This document shows positions 8,414 through 16,098 of a DNA stretch of 64,000 bases, piece after piece (the first letter of the stretch is position 1; each line of letters starts with the position of its first letter). The notes under the pieces are model-generated. The model saw only the letters and a program-made list of their open reading frames with translations, had not been told where the DNA came from and made no database searches. A program made the translations under genes and the position numbers. The stretch is from Ruminococcus sp. AM36-2AA (GTDB lineage: Bacteria > Bacillota > Clostridia > Lachnospirales > Lachnospiraceae), in assembly GCF_003461955.1 (NCBI RefSeq), contig NZ_QTYB01000001.1, forward strand, positions 52,322 to 116,321, read 5' to 3'.

Positions 8414-11400
8414 ATGAAAGGAAGATTAGGAAAATGGCTGGCAGTCCTTCTGTCGGTGAGCATGCTGGCAGGGACAGCTCCGGTCTATGGAGCCGACATA
8501 TCCATGGAAAGTGATTTTTCTTCCGGGGCAGCAGAGACGGAAGCACAGCCGGATGTCCAGGAAGGGACAGAGATCACAGAAGAGCCGGGAGACAGTGACG
8601 TGGAGATCACCGAAGAACCGGAAACAGAGGAACCAAAAGATGCGGAATCCTCAGAGGGGGAATTTAACGGCGAGGATCAGGAGGAACTGGTCATGGACGG
8701 CTCTGACGATGAAGATTCTGCAGAACTTACCTTTGAGGATGCTCCATCTGCCGGGGAGAACAGTACGAAAGAATATCTCAAGGATCTCAGTGTGTATTCC
8801 GGCTATGGCGTTAAGGATCCTCTGGAGATCAGCCGCAGGGAAGATTTGGATGAAACTTATGGCGGGAAAACCTATACCGTTGAGATCGGATCCAGTTATA
8901 ATTCTACCGGATTTTATGTAACGGCAGATCTGGGGGCCGATGCGCCGGAGGGATCAACGATCCGGTTATCTGCCTGCGATCTTGATGGAAAGACGGTTGA
9001 GAGTGAGATCATTGCAACCGGATATACCGATGGAAAACGTTATAATTTTTCAAATGTTTTTACAAAAGATAATGGAAAAAGGGCTGTTTACACAGTAACA
9101 GCCGGTACAGCCACAGACAGCCAGACTTACAAGATCGTAGTGCTCCGGAGGCTGGATCTTTCCATGATCGGCTGTTACCTTCCCTCGGACACGGATATGG
9201 CCAAAAACCTGATCTCAGAATTTGACAGTGCCGGTATCACCAGGGATTATGATGTGACAGTGGGTGAGAATACAGAATCTGTAAAAGTTTCTGCAAAAGC
9301 CTTTAATGACAAGTGGTATGGCCTTACCGTAAACGGACAGGCAGTATCCGGCAGCAATGCCATTGAGATCCCACTTGACGGTTCTGAGACCAGGATCACT
9401 TTCCAGATGAACGAAGACGGGACTTATCAGGATCCGGCTTATCAGGATATCACTTATACATCCACAGGCACCTATACGATCACCGTACATAAAAAAGCAA
9501 AGTCCTCGATCGCTTTTGTAACAGATCCATCGGATGCAGTGGTCAGTGTATATGATTCTAAAGGGGAGCGTGTGGAACCTTCCAAAGATGCTTTTGTGTA
9601 TGATTCTCTTTATTACGGGGATGAGTATACCTGGAATGTGTCACGACATGGATATATCTCCAGAAGAGAGAAGTTTACGGTAGGTGAGGAAACAGAGATC
9701 CAGGTAAAACTGGAACAGCAGACGGCAACGCAGCCAGAGATCACGGATAATGACTGGAGCAGTTACCGGAACAGTGAAACAAACAACGGGATCACCAATA
9801 CCTCCACGCCGACCAGCAAGGATACAACGGTGCAGAAATGGTCCCTGCATCTGGATGCAAAGGGATGGGATGCAGCACTTACCCCTCCACTGATCCTGGG
9901 CGGCTATCTTTACGTGGCATCCGGACAGTTCATCTATAAAATAGATAAAAATACCGGGGATATCGTGCAGACCAGTGAACAGATGCACGGAAATATGCAG
10001 TATGCCATGATTCCGCTTGCTTATGCGGAAGGAATGCTTTTTGCACAGATCGGCGGCGGACAGATCCAGGCACTGAGTGCCACTTCTTTAAAATCCCTCT
10101 GGATCAGTGAGAGCCTGGGAGGCCAGACACTTTCCCCGATCACCTATAAGGATGGATATATTTATACCGGAACCTGGACTTCGGATACAACCCCTGGTTC
10201 TTACTTCTGCCTTTCTGTTACAGATGAAGACCCGTCAAAAGGTGATGAGATAAAATACTGTACCTGGAAATATAACCATAAGGGCGGTTTTTACTGGACA
10301 GGTGCTTATGCGTCCGAAAATTATCTGGTGTTTGGTTCTGATGACGGGGCCGGTGATGCCTATACTTCTATCCTGTATTCAGTTAATACGCACACCGGAC
10401 AGCTGATCGACAAGCGCACAGACATGATCGGCGATATCCGATCCACCATTGTTTATAACAACGGATATGTTTATTTTACGACCAAAGGCGGATATCTCTA
10501 CCGGGTTGCCATGAATGCAGATGGTACTTTCGGTGCAGTGGCAAGCTATAACCTGGGCGGTGCGGCAACATCCACACCGGTCGTCTATAAAGGAAGAATC
10601 TATGTAGGTGTCTGCGGAAACGGCGGACAGTACAATGCGGATGGGGGACACCATTTTGATGTCCTGACAGAATCTGCTTCCGGTCTTTCCCTTGCATATA
10701 AAGTTTCTATCCCGGGATATCCGCAGGCAGCACCGCTTCTTTCGACCGCTTATGAAAACCAGGACTTTAATGGAGATGGCAAAGCGGATGGACGTGTTTA
10801 TCTGTATTTTACCTACAATGCAAAACCTGGCGGTATCTATATGCTGACAGATGAGCCGGGCCAGACTTCCGGAAAACCGAAAGAACTCTTCCGTCCGGTA
10901 CTCGCACAGCAGGAGTACTGCATCAGTCCGATCTGCGTAGACAGGGATGGGACACTTTATTATAAGAATGACTCCTGTTATCTGATGGCACTGGAAACAA
11001 ATGGAGCTTACCTTGACAGTGTATCAGCAGAAGCAGATACTGGCCGGGTCAGCTGGGAAAAAGCATTCCAGCGTTCGGAAAAAGAGCATACCTTAAGGGT
11101 TGCTGAAAATGCTACAAAAGTGACCCTGACATTTAAAGCACCTGCCGGATGTACCCTGACTGTCAACGGAAAAGCTTCCAATGGAACTTATGTGGCAGAT
11201 GTAAGATCCGGACAGGCAGATGTTACGGTTAAAACAACACTGAACGGAAAGAGCAGGGATTATATCTTCCACCTTACCAGCGGGCTTGGAAATTCCTCCC
11301 TGGCAAACCTGGTGGTAAGTACCAGCAATACTTTTACAGATACTTCAAAATATCTTACATTATCACCGGTATTTGACAGCACCAAAACCAGCTATACCGT

Positions 11401-12295
11401 TTCGTATCTTGCAGACAAAGAGGAAAATAAGGAAAAGTTCCTCCGCCTTTATGTGGAACCTTCAGATGGGGATGCCACGGTAACGGTACAGAAAGTAAAA
11501 GGTGTTGAGAAAGTATCCATGCCGGTTGTGGCAAACGGAAAAACGAAACGTGTAAATGTATACTGGGAAACAGATGCAGGCGAAGCACAGGTGAAGATCA
11601 CGGTAACAGCTGCCGGAAGCGGAAAAACAGACTATCTTCTTACCATACAGCGGAAAGAAAACGTTCCGACACCAACACCTACAGAAGTACCGGAGGTGTT
11701 CGGACCATGGAAAACGATCTCTGCAGCCACGGTATTTTCACCGGCTGTACAGATGCGTACCAGCAACAAGGGCCGCAAGGAAAAGAGGACCGTCGGCAAA
11801 AAACTGACACCCACAATCAAGGTAACGGCTACCAGCATTAAGCTGAAAGTAAAACAGTCTACTTCCAAAATAAAGGTTTCTAGACTTGCAAAGGGTGATT
11901 CCGTTAAAAGCTGGACTTCCAGCAATAAGAAAATCGTTTCTGTAAACAGCAAGGGAACGATGAAAGGCTTGAAAGCCGGAAAAGCCAAAGTGACCATTAC
12001 ACTGGCCAGCGGCAAGAAACAGGTCATTTCCATTACTGTGCAAAAAACAACAGTAAGAACAACAAAGATCACCGGACTGAAATCAAGCGTGACCGTTGCA
12101 AGGAATAAAAAACTTACGCTGAAACCGGTCATCAGCCCGATCACTTCCCAGGAGAAAGTTACCTACAGTTCTTCAAATAAGAAGATCGCAACGGTAAATT
12201 CCAAGGGTGTGATCATCGGAAAGAAAAAGGGAACAGCCTATATCACAGTGAAATCTGGAAAGATCCGAAAAAAAGTAAAAGTAGTAGTTAAATAA
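8414..12295 (+). CDS. Giant secreted beta-propeller/Ig-like surface protein
   Basis: 1293 residues. Signal peptide, acidic linker (about residues 40-115), a cadherin-like beta-sandwich, a PEGA-like segment, then a PQQ-like beta-propeller (about residues 470-865) with repeats such as GGYLYVASG, DGYIYTGTW, NGYVYFTTK and KGRIYVGVC. A further cadherin-like domain (about 960-1080) and two BIG2-type Ig domains with SSNKKI signatures close the chain. No sortase motif or transmembrane anchor follows, so retention is probably non-covalent. GGGAGG lies 10 nt upstream of the start. The propeller may bind a ligand or partner. The final ~310 bp and downstream DNA are duplicated at 61715. Confidence 0.88.
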   Translation: MKGRLGKWLAVLLSVSMLAGTAPVYGADISMESDFSSGAAETEAQPDVQEGTEITEEPGDSDVEITEEPETEEPKDAESSEGEFNGEDQEELVMDGSDDEDSAELTFEDAPSAGENSTKEYLKDLSVYSGYGVKDPLEISRREDLDETYGGKTYTVEIGSSYNSTGFYVTADLGADAPEGSTIRLSACDLDGKTVESEIIATGYTDGKRYNFSNVFTKDNGKRAVYTVTAGTATDSQTYKIVVLRRLDLSMIGCYLPSDTDMAKNLISEFDSAGITRDYDVTVGENTESVKVSAKAFNDKWYGLTVNGQAVSGSNAIEIPLDGSETRITFQMNEDGTYQDPAYQDITYTSTGTYTITVHKKAKSSIAFVTDPSDAVVSVYDSKGERVEPSKDAFVYDSLYYGDEYTWNVSRHGYISRREKFTVGEETEIQVKLEQQTATQPEITDNDWSSYRNSETNNGITNTSTPTSKDTTVQKWSLHLDAKGWDAALTPPLILGGYLYVASGQFIYKIDKNTGDIVQTSEQMHGNMQYAMIPLAYAEGMLFAQIGGGQIQALSATSLKSLWISESLGGQTLSPITYKDGYIYTGTWTSDTTPGSYFCLSVTDEDPSKGDEIKYCTWKYNHKGGFYWTGAYASENYLVFGSDDGAGDAYTSILYSVNTHTGQLIDKRTDMIGDIRSTIVYNNGYVYFTTKGGYLYRVAMNADGTFGAVASYNLGGAATSTPVVYKGRIYVGVCGNGGQYNADGGHHFDVLTESASGLSLAYKVSIPGYPQAAPLLSTAYENQDFNGDGKADGRVYLYFTYNAKPGGIYMLTDEPGQTSGKPKELFRPVLAQQEYCISPICVDRDGTLYYKNDSCYLMALETNGAYLDSVSAEADTGRVSWEKAFQRSEKEHTLRVAENATKVTLTFKAPAGCTLTVNGKASNGTYVADVRSGQADVTVKTTLNGKSRDYIFHLTSGLGNSSLANLVVSTSNTFTDTSKYLTLSPVFDSTKTSYTVSYLADKEENKEKFLRLYVEPSDGDATVTVQKVKGVEKVSMPVVANGKTKRVNVYWETDAGEAQVKITVTAAGSGKTDYLLTIQRKENVPTPTPTEVPEVFGPWKTISAATVFSPAVQMRTSNKGRKEKRTVGKKLTPTIKVTATSIKLKVKQSTSKIKVSRLAKGDSVKSWTSSNKKIVSVNSKGTMKGLKAGKAKVTITLASGKKQVISITVQKTTVRTTKITGLKSSVTVARNKKLTLKPVISPITSQEKVTYSSSNKKIATVNSKGVIIGKKKGTAYITVKSGKIRKKVKVVVK

Positions 12296-12309
12296 AAATG
12301 ATTCAAGCA

Positions 12310-12354
12310 GGAGCTGCCTTTCATGAATACACATGGAATGGCAGCTCCTTTTTT
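12310..12354 (+). terminator. Intrinsic terminator of the envelope operon
   Basis: Stem GGAGCTGCC at 12310-12318 pairs with GGCAGCTCC at 12340-12348, with additional partial pairing in the loop, followed by a T run. It lies 14 bp after the stop of the Ig-like gene and is duplicated at 62042. Confidence 0.9.
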
Positions 12355-12404
12355 CATTTTTTGCATGTAGCTTTATTTGCAGAAGTAGATTACGATATTA
12401 ATAG

Positions 12405-12433
12405 TTGACCAGGGAGAGAAGAATGATTAGATA
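12405..12433 (+). promoter_or_regulatory. Orphaned sigma-A-like promoter (left repeat copy)
   Basis: TTGACC at 12405-12410, 17 bp spacer, TAGATA at 12428-12433. The same sequence precedes the intact sigma factor gene at 62138-62166. In this copy it drives only the broken anti-sigma fragment. Confidence 0.5.
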
Positions 12434-12457
12434 ATATGTTATAGTGATAATGGAATT

Positions 12458-12742
12458 ATGGTAACAAAAAAATTTATAAAAAAAGTGCAACCAAACAGAA
12501 AAAAATACGTTCTATATAATACGGATGACTATATTTTTGAATTTTCATCAAATTGGGGAGAACTGGAGAAGAATACCATAAATGTAAATAAAGAAGAAAA
12601 AAACAGAACAACATATAAAAAATATGAAACTGGAACAGAAGATACTTACGGAGAAGGCGAAGGACGTGTTTATGAAAGTGATGAAGATCCTCTGGATTTA
12701 TATAGCCCAGTGGAAGGAAAAATAGAAATTAAACTGAGATGA
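12458..12742 (+). pseudogene. Internally deleted anti-sigma (DUF4179-like) remnant
   Basis: The 94-codon reading frame is a collapsed copy of the anti-sigma gene at 62879-63958. Its first ~20 residues come from the intergenic leader, joined to the DDYIFEFSSNW segment and then, after an in-frame 273-bp deletion between ATGTAAAT repeats, to the last ~45 residues (TYKKYETGTEDTYGEG...). It lacks the cytoplasmic part, the transmembrane helix and most of the ectodomain, and the partner sigma gene is absent. Probably nonfunctional. Confidence 0.85.
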
Positions 12743-12764
12743 TAAAAAAATATTAAAAAAAGAA

Positions 12765-12818
12765 TTGACAATTGTATTCTACAGTTGTAGAATACAATTA
12801 ACTTCTACAGATGTAGAA
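12765..12818 (+). promoter_or_regulatory. Promoter with two BlaI/MecI-type operators
   Basis: TTGACA (12765-12770), 17 bp, TAGAAT (12788-12793). A perfect palindrome with 13-bp arms (ATTGTATTCTACA, 2-bp centre, inverse) covers 12771-12798, exactly the spacer and -10. A second perfect 7-bp-arm palindrome (TTCTACA-GA-TGTAGAA) lies at 12803-12818. Both contain TACA-N2-TGTA, the BlaI/MecI box. The repressor encoded at 13866 is the obvious ligand; repression by blocking RNA polymerase is inferred. Confidence 0.88.
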
Positions 12819-12842
12819 AATAAAATTCTAGGAGAATCCACG

Positions 12843-13733
12843 ATGAAGACAAAATTTATGACATTTATGACGGTAGCAACACTTGGGATTTTTTCAGCTG
12901 CAACGGTTATGGCAGCAGGAAATAACGATTTCTATACACAGCCGCCGGCTGGATCTGAATGGGAAAAAGCAGATACGAAAGGTACCTATGCAAGCTATAC
13001 GAACGGAAATGATTATGTAAATATCTATAAATATTCACTGAAGGATATCAAAACAGGGATTGCCAAATGCAATGACACATACGATGCCTGCTATCAGACA
13101 ATTTATTCAGAGGGAAACAGCCTGTATATGGCAGTGGGATATGCAAAAGATGCAGATGATATCAGTGACGTCAGAAAATTTGTAGAATATATTTCTTATC
13201 CTGGAAATCCTTCACTTACCAGACAGGAGAATGAAAACCAGACCGATGATTCTGATAAGTCAACTACAGATACTGCCAGTCAGAAGTCAGGAGGAGATTC
13301 AGATTCCTCCGATACAGAAGAAAATGCTTCTACAAAATCCTCGGACAGCGATGATGATTCCGATATCCTTACTACCTCACCAATGACATTAGTTGACAGT
13401 GATGGAAATACCATTGAGATTAATTACATTCTTCACAAAGATTATTCTTGTGAATATCGTGGAGATGATGGAATGAACTATACCGATAATGGGGATGAGA
13501 CTTATACCGACGAAAATGGAAATACCTACTCAGCTCTGAATGATGATACTCATCATCTGGGACATACGTTGGAACAGCATGACCTTCAGGATGCAAACGG
13601 TAATACTGTGACGGTTACGGAAACTACAAATGGTGATTATTATTTCCAGGATGAAAATGGTACAGGATTTACGGACAACGGAGACGGGACATGGAGTGAT
13701 GAAAATGGCAGCAGTTATACAGAAATAGACTGA
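12843..13733 (+). CDS. Secreted protein sharing a DENG-repeat domain with the BlaR1-like sensor
   Basis: 296 residues from the ATG at 12843, after GGAGAATCC; the reading frame upstream to 12765 lies in the operator and is not coding. Signal peptide with cleavage near VMAAG, a folded N-terminal domain (residues ~25-125), a Ser/Asp/Thr-rich linker (~130-185) and a C-terminal ~100-residue domain with TDNGDETYTDENGN and DNGDGTWSDENGS units. That last domain aligns with the last ~95 residues of the M56 sensor at 14262: both have the LEQH(D/E)LQ and ETTNGDYY stretches in the same order. It is under the BlaI operators and is probably the main output of the system. Function unknown. Confidence 0.85.
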   Translation: MKTKFMTFMTVATLGIFSAATVMAAGNNDFYTQPPAGSEWEKADTKGTYASYTNGNDYVNIYKYSLKDIKTGIAKCNDTYDACYQTIYSEGNSLYMAVGYAKDADDISDVRKFVEYISYPGNPSLTRQENENQTDDSDKSTTDTASQKSGGDSDSSDTEENASTKSSDSDDDSDILTTSPMTLVDSDGNTIEINYILHKDYSCEYRGDDGMNYTDNGDETYTDENGNTYSALNDDTHHLGHTLEQHDLQDANGNTVTVTETTNGDYYFQDENGTGFTDNGDGTWSDENGSSYTEID

Positions 13734-13753
13734 TAGTGGTCAGTAGCTGCAGG

Positions 13754-13796
13754 AATGGCAAGGGCATTTGCAAATTGTGCAAAAGCCCTTGCCATT
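13754..13796 (+). terminator. Hairpin between secreted protein gene and blaI-like gene
   Basis: AATGGCAAGGGC (13754-13765) pairs perfectly with GCCCTTGCCATT (13785-13796), and an inner TTTGCA/TGCAAA stem extends it. No clear T run follows, so termination is likely but not certain. The 3' arm contains the TTGCCA used as -35 of the next promoter. Confidence 0.6.
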
Positions 13797-13839
13797 TCCG
13801 TGAACTGTGGTAAAATAGAGTTATTCCTACATTTGTAGA
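13789..13839 (+). promoter_or_regulatory. blaI-like gene promoter and operator
   Basis: TTGCCA (13789-13794), 16 bp, TAAAAT (13811-13816), then a TACA-TT-TGTA box inside the near-palindrome TCCTACA-TT-TGTAGAA around 13825-13839, placed over the expected transcription start. This indicates autoregulation of the repressor/sensor operon by the same repressor as at 12771. Confidence 0.8.
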
Positions 13840-13865
13840 AAATATGTAACAGGAGGTATGAAAAA

Positions 13866-14255
13866 GTGAAAAAAACTTACCAGAGACTTCCGGAATCAGA
13901 GCTGGATATTATGCTTGTTCTTTGGAATAATACTCCGCCGATGACCAGACCGGAGATTGAGAAAGTGATCAATATGAAGAAAAAGCTTGCATCAACAACA
14001 ATTTTGTCATTGCTGACCAGATTGGAGAACAAAAATTTCGTGGAAGTGACGAAACAGGGAAAAATGAATCTGTATACACCCCTGGTTTCGCAGTCAGATT
14101 ATCAGGCACATGAAAGCCAGAGTGTTCTTGAGAAACTTTATGGGAAATCACTAAAAAAGTTTGTAACTTCACTTTATCATGGAAAGAAGATCAGCTCAGA
14201 AGAAGTCCAGGATCTTAGTGAATTTCTTAAGAACCTGGAGGACAGGGAGGAATAG
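13866..14255 (+). CDS. BlaI/MecI/CopY-family winged-helix repressor
   Basis: 129 residues starting at a GTG, 9 nt after AGGAGG (13851-13856). The N-terminal winged helix begins with LPESELDIMLVLWNN, then RPEIEKVI and TTILSLLTRLENKNFV, the recognition region of BlaI/MecI repressors; the C-terminal part is the helical dimerisation and cleavage region. It binds TACA/TGTA boxes as a dimer, and three such boxes are visible nearby. Derepression is expected after proteolysis triggered by the M56 sensor encoded 6 bp downstream. Confidence 0.92.
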   Translation: MKKTYQRLPESELDIMLVLWNNTPPMTRPEIEKVINMKKKLASTTILSLLTRLENKNFVEVTKQGKMNLYTPLVSQSDYQAHESQSVLEKLYGKSLKKFVTSLYHGKKISSEEVQDLSEFLKNLEDREE

Positions 14256-14261
14256 CGAATT

Positions 14262-16010
14262 ATGGAAGTTCTTATTCTGCACATTCTGAAACTGAATATT
14301 ATTGCAGCAGTAGTAATTTTACTGGTAAAAGTGCTTGCAACTCTGTTTAAAGGACGTGTATCAGCGAGATGGAAGTACCTTATCTGGCTGTTGATTACGA
14401 TAAGCCTTTGTGTTCCGGTGCGCCTTCCGGCGAATCTGGCACTGGTGGATTTCAAAGTACTTAGAAGCAGTCAACAGAATACGCAAAACCCGAAGATAAC
14501 AGATTACGCAGTCAGACCAGAGGAAAGTCAGAAGATAACAGAAAACGTATCATCTGCGAGCAATGACATGAAAAATCTGACAGAAATCCCGGAACAAAAG
14601 AGAACTGTCAGGTACGAATCAGATAAATGGCTGGGAATTGTGGCTTTGATTTTTGCTGCTGTCTGGCTGAGCGTAGCGGTACTTAAACTGACAGGAGAAT
14701 TGCTGGCATATTATTTTTCTATAAGGAATCTGGAACGGATGAGTCTGCAGGTAAGTGATACGGTGAGTATTCAGATGTACCGTGCAGCGTGTCAAAAGAA
14801 GCACGTACGCAGAATACCGGAACTCAGGCAAAACGCAGGTCTTACCACACCGCTTCTTGCAGGACTTTTACATACAAAATTGTATCTACCAGCAACCGGG
14901 TATTCAGCAGAAGAAAGAAAACTTATCTTTTACCATGAACTTACACATTATTGCCATCGGGATCTCTGGTATAAGATGCTCCTTCGAATCTGTGCATCGA
15001 TATACTGGTTCAATCCCTTTCTTCTTATCATGCTGAAAGAAGCGGATAAGGATATTGAGAATCTGTGTGATACAGCAGTTGTTCGCAGAGTTAATAAAAA
15101 GGAACATAAATTATATCGACAGCTGCTTCTCAGGACAGTAGCCATGGAAAATCAGATTCCATATGTGACAGCAAGTCTTAATGACAGCGAAATGGTGTTT
15201 AAAGATCGGATTCTGTATATGGTGAACATTCGGAAACTCCGCAAAGGAATTCTTCCGGGAATTCTTGTGACGCTGCTGCTTGCAGGCGGTAATCTGGTAT
15301 TTAATGTCTCTGCCGGGACAGATACAGTTTCAGTAGAGACGGAGAAGTCTGGTATTGAAAAAAATGCAGATCCAGAGAAAAATAATGTACCGGATTATGC
15401 ACCATTTTCTGAAATGGTAACTATGCAGAAAGCTGCTGAAACCCAGGACGAAGGAGGAGTGACAGAGAATACAGATACAGAGGATTCTGTAGACGAAGAG
15501 GAAAAAGCAGATGCGGAAACAAACGATGAACCTGCCATGGAAAACAGCGGACAGGTAAGTGAAACGACCGATGATGGAATTACCTCTGACAACAACGGGT
15601 CTGTTTCATCTTATGAAAATCTGCCAGCAGGCGTACCATATACCAGTGGATTCAGTACTACTTCCGGTGTAGCATCAATTGTAGCACCGGGTGGAGGAGA
15701 TGAAGAATCCAGAGTTCTTTACGATAACGGAGATGGGACCTATTCTGATTATTATGGGAGCCGATACAGTTATCAGGGAGATGGAAACTGGGCAGATGCC
15801 AATGGAAATTCATATCGTACCTGGAATGACGAAGGTTATCATTTCGGAAACCAACTGGAACAGCATGAACTCCAGGGCAGTAACGGTACTGTTAATGTAA
15901 TAGAAACAACAAACGGAGATTATTATTATTGTGACGCAGATGGGGTCGGATACACAGACAATGGTGACGGCACCTGGACGGATGAGAATGGGAACATCTA
16001 TACAGAATAA
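14262..16010 (+). CDS. BlaR1/MecR1-like M56 sensor peptidase with a non-penicillin-binding ectodomain
   Basis: 582 residues. Transmembrane helices near residues 5-25, 33-52 and 125-155, the M56 zinc motif HELTH at residues 225-229, downstream acidic residues (EADKDIENLCD), and a last helix near 330-350. In classical BlaR1 the extracellular C-terminus is a beta-lactam-binding domain of ~250 residues. Here it is an acidic linker (about 370-450) followed by a ~95-residue DNGDGT/DENG domain homologous to the C-terminus of the secreted protein at 12843. The inducer is therefore probably not a beta-lactam. It is co-transcribed with the repressor. The signal sensed is unknown. Confidence 0.9.
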   Translation: MEVLILHILKLNIIAAVVILLVKVLATLFKGRVSARWKYLIWLLITISLCVPVRLPANLALVDFKVLRSSQQNTQNPKITDYAVRPEESQKITENVSSASNDMKNLTEIPEQKRTVRYESDKWLGIVALIFAAVWLSVAVLKLTGELLAYYFSIRNLERMSLQVSDTVSIQMYRAACQKKHVRRIPELRQNAGLTTPLLAGLLHTKLYLPATGYSAEERKLIFYHELTHYCHRDLWYKMLLRICASIYWFNPFLLIMLKEADKDIENLCDTAVVRRVNKKEHKLYRQLLLRTVAMENQIPYVTASLNDSEMVFKDRILYMVNIRKLRKGILPGILVTLLLAGGNLVFNVSAGTDTVSVETEKSGIEKNADPEKNNVPDYAPFSEMVTMQKAAETQDEGGVTENTDTEDSVDEEEKADAETNDEPAMENSGQVSETTDDGITSDNNGSVSSYENLPAGVPYTSGFSTTSGVASIVAPGGGDEESRVLYDNGDGTYSDYYGSRYSYQGDGNWADANGNSYRTWNDEGYHFGNQLEQHELQGSNGTVNVIETTNGDYYYCDADGVGYTDNGDGTWTDENGNIYTE

Positions 16011-16013
16011 AAG

Positions 16014-16057
16014 AAAGCGTTTTTCGAAACCAAAAGGAATCGAAAAACGCTTTTTTT
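16014..16057 (+). terminator. Intrinsic terminator between convergent operons
   Basis: AAAGCGTTTTTCGA (16014-16027) pairs with TCGAAAAACGCTTT (16040-16053), followed by T residues; A residues on the other side allow use in both directions. It lies between the sensor gene (+) and the anti-sigma gene (-). Confidence 0.9.
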
Positions 16058-16098
16058 ATATATGACATATAAAAAATGGGATCATAAACGATAGCATA

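Larger units (their letters stand above)
11984..12742. repeat. Left copy of long direct repeat (partner 61715-63958)
   Basis: From about 11984 the sequence matches 61715 onward with only scattered mismatches: the end of the BIG2 domain, its stop, the terminator, the promoter-bearing spacer, and then parts of an anti-sigma gene. The left copy has two internal deletions relative to the right. One removes about 1.2 kb (right-copy ~62253 to ~63466). The other removes 273 bp between two ATGTAAAT octamers (right-copy 63525 and 63798). The repeats are in the same orientation, with starts about 49.7 kb apart. Confidence 0.9.
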
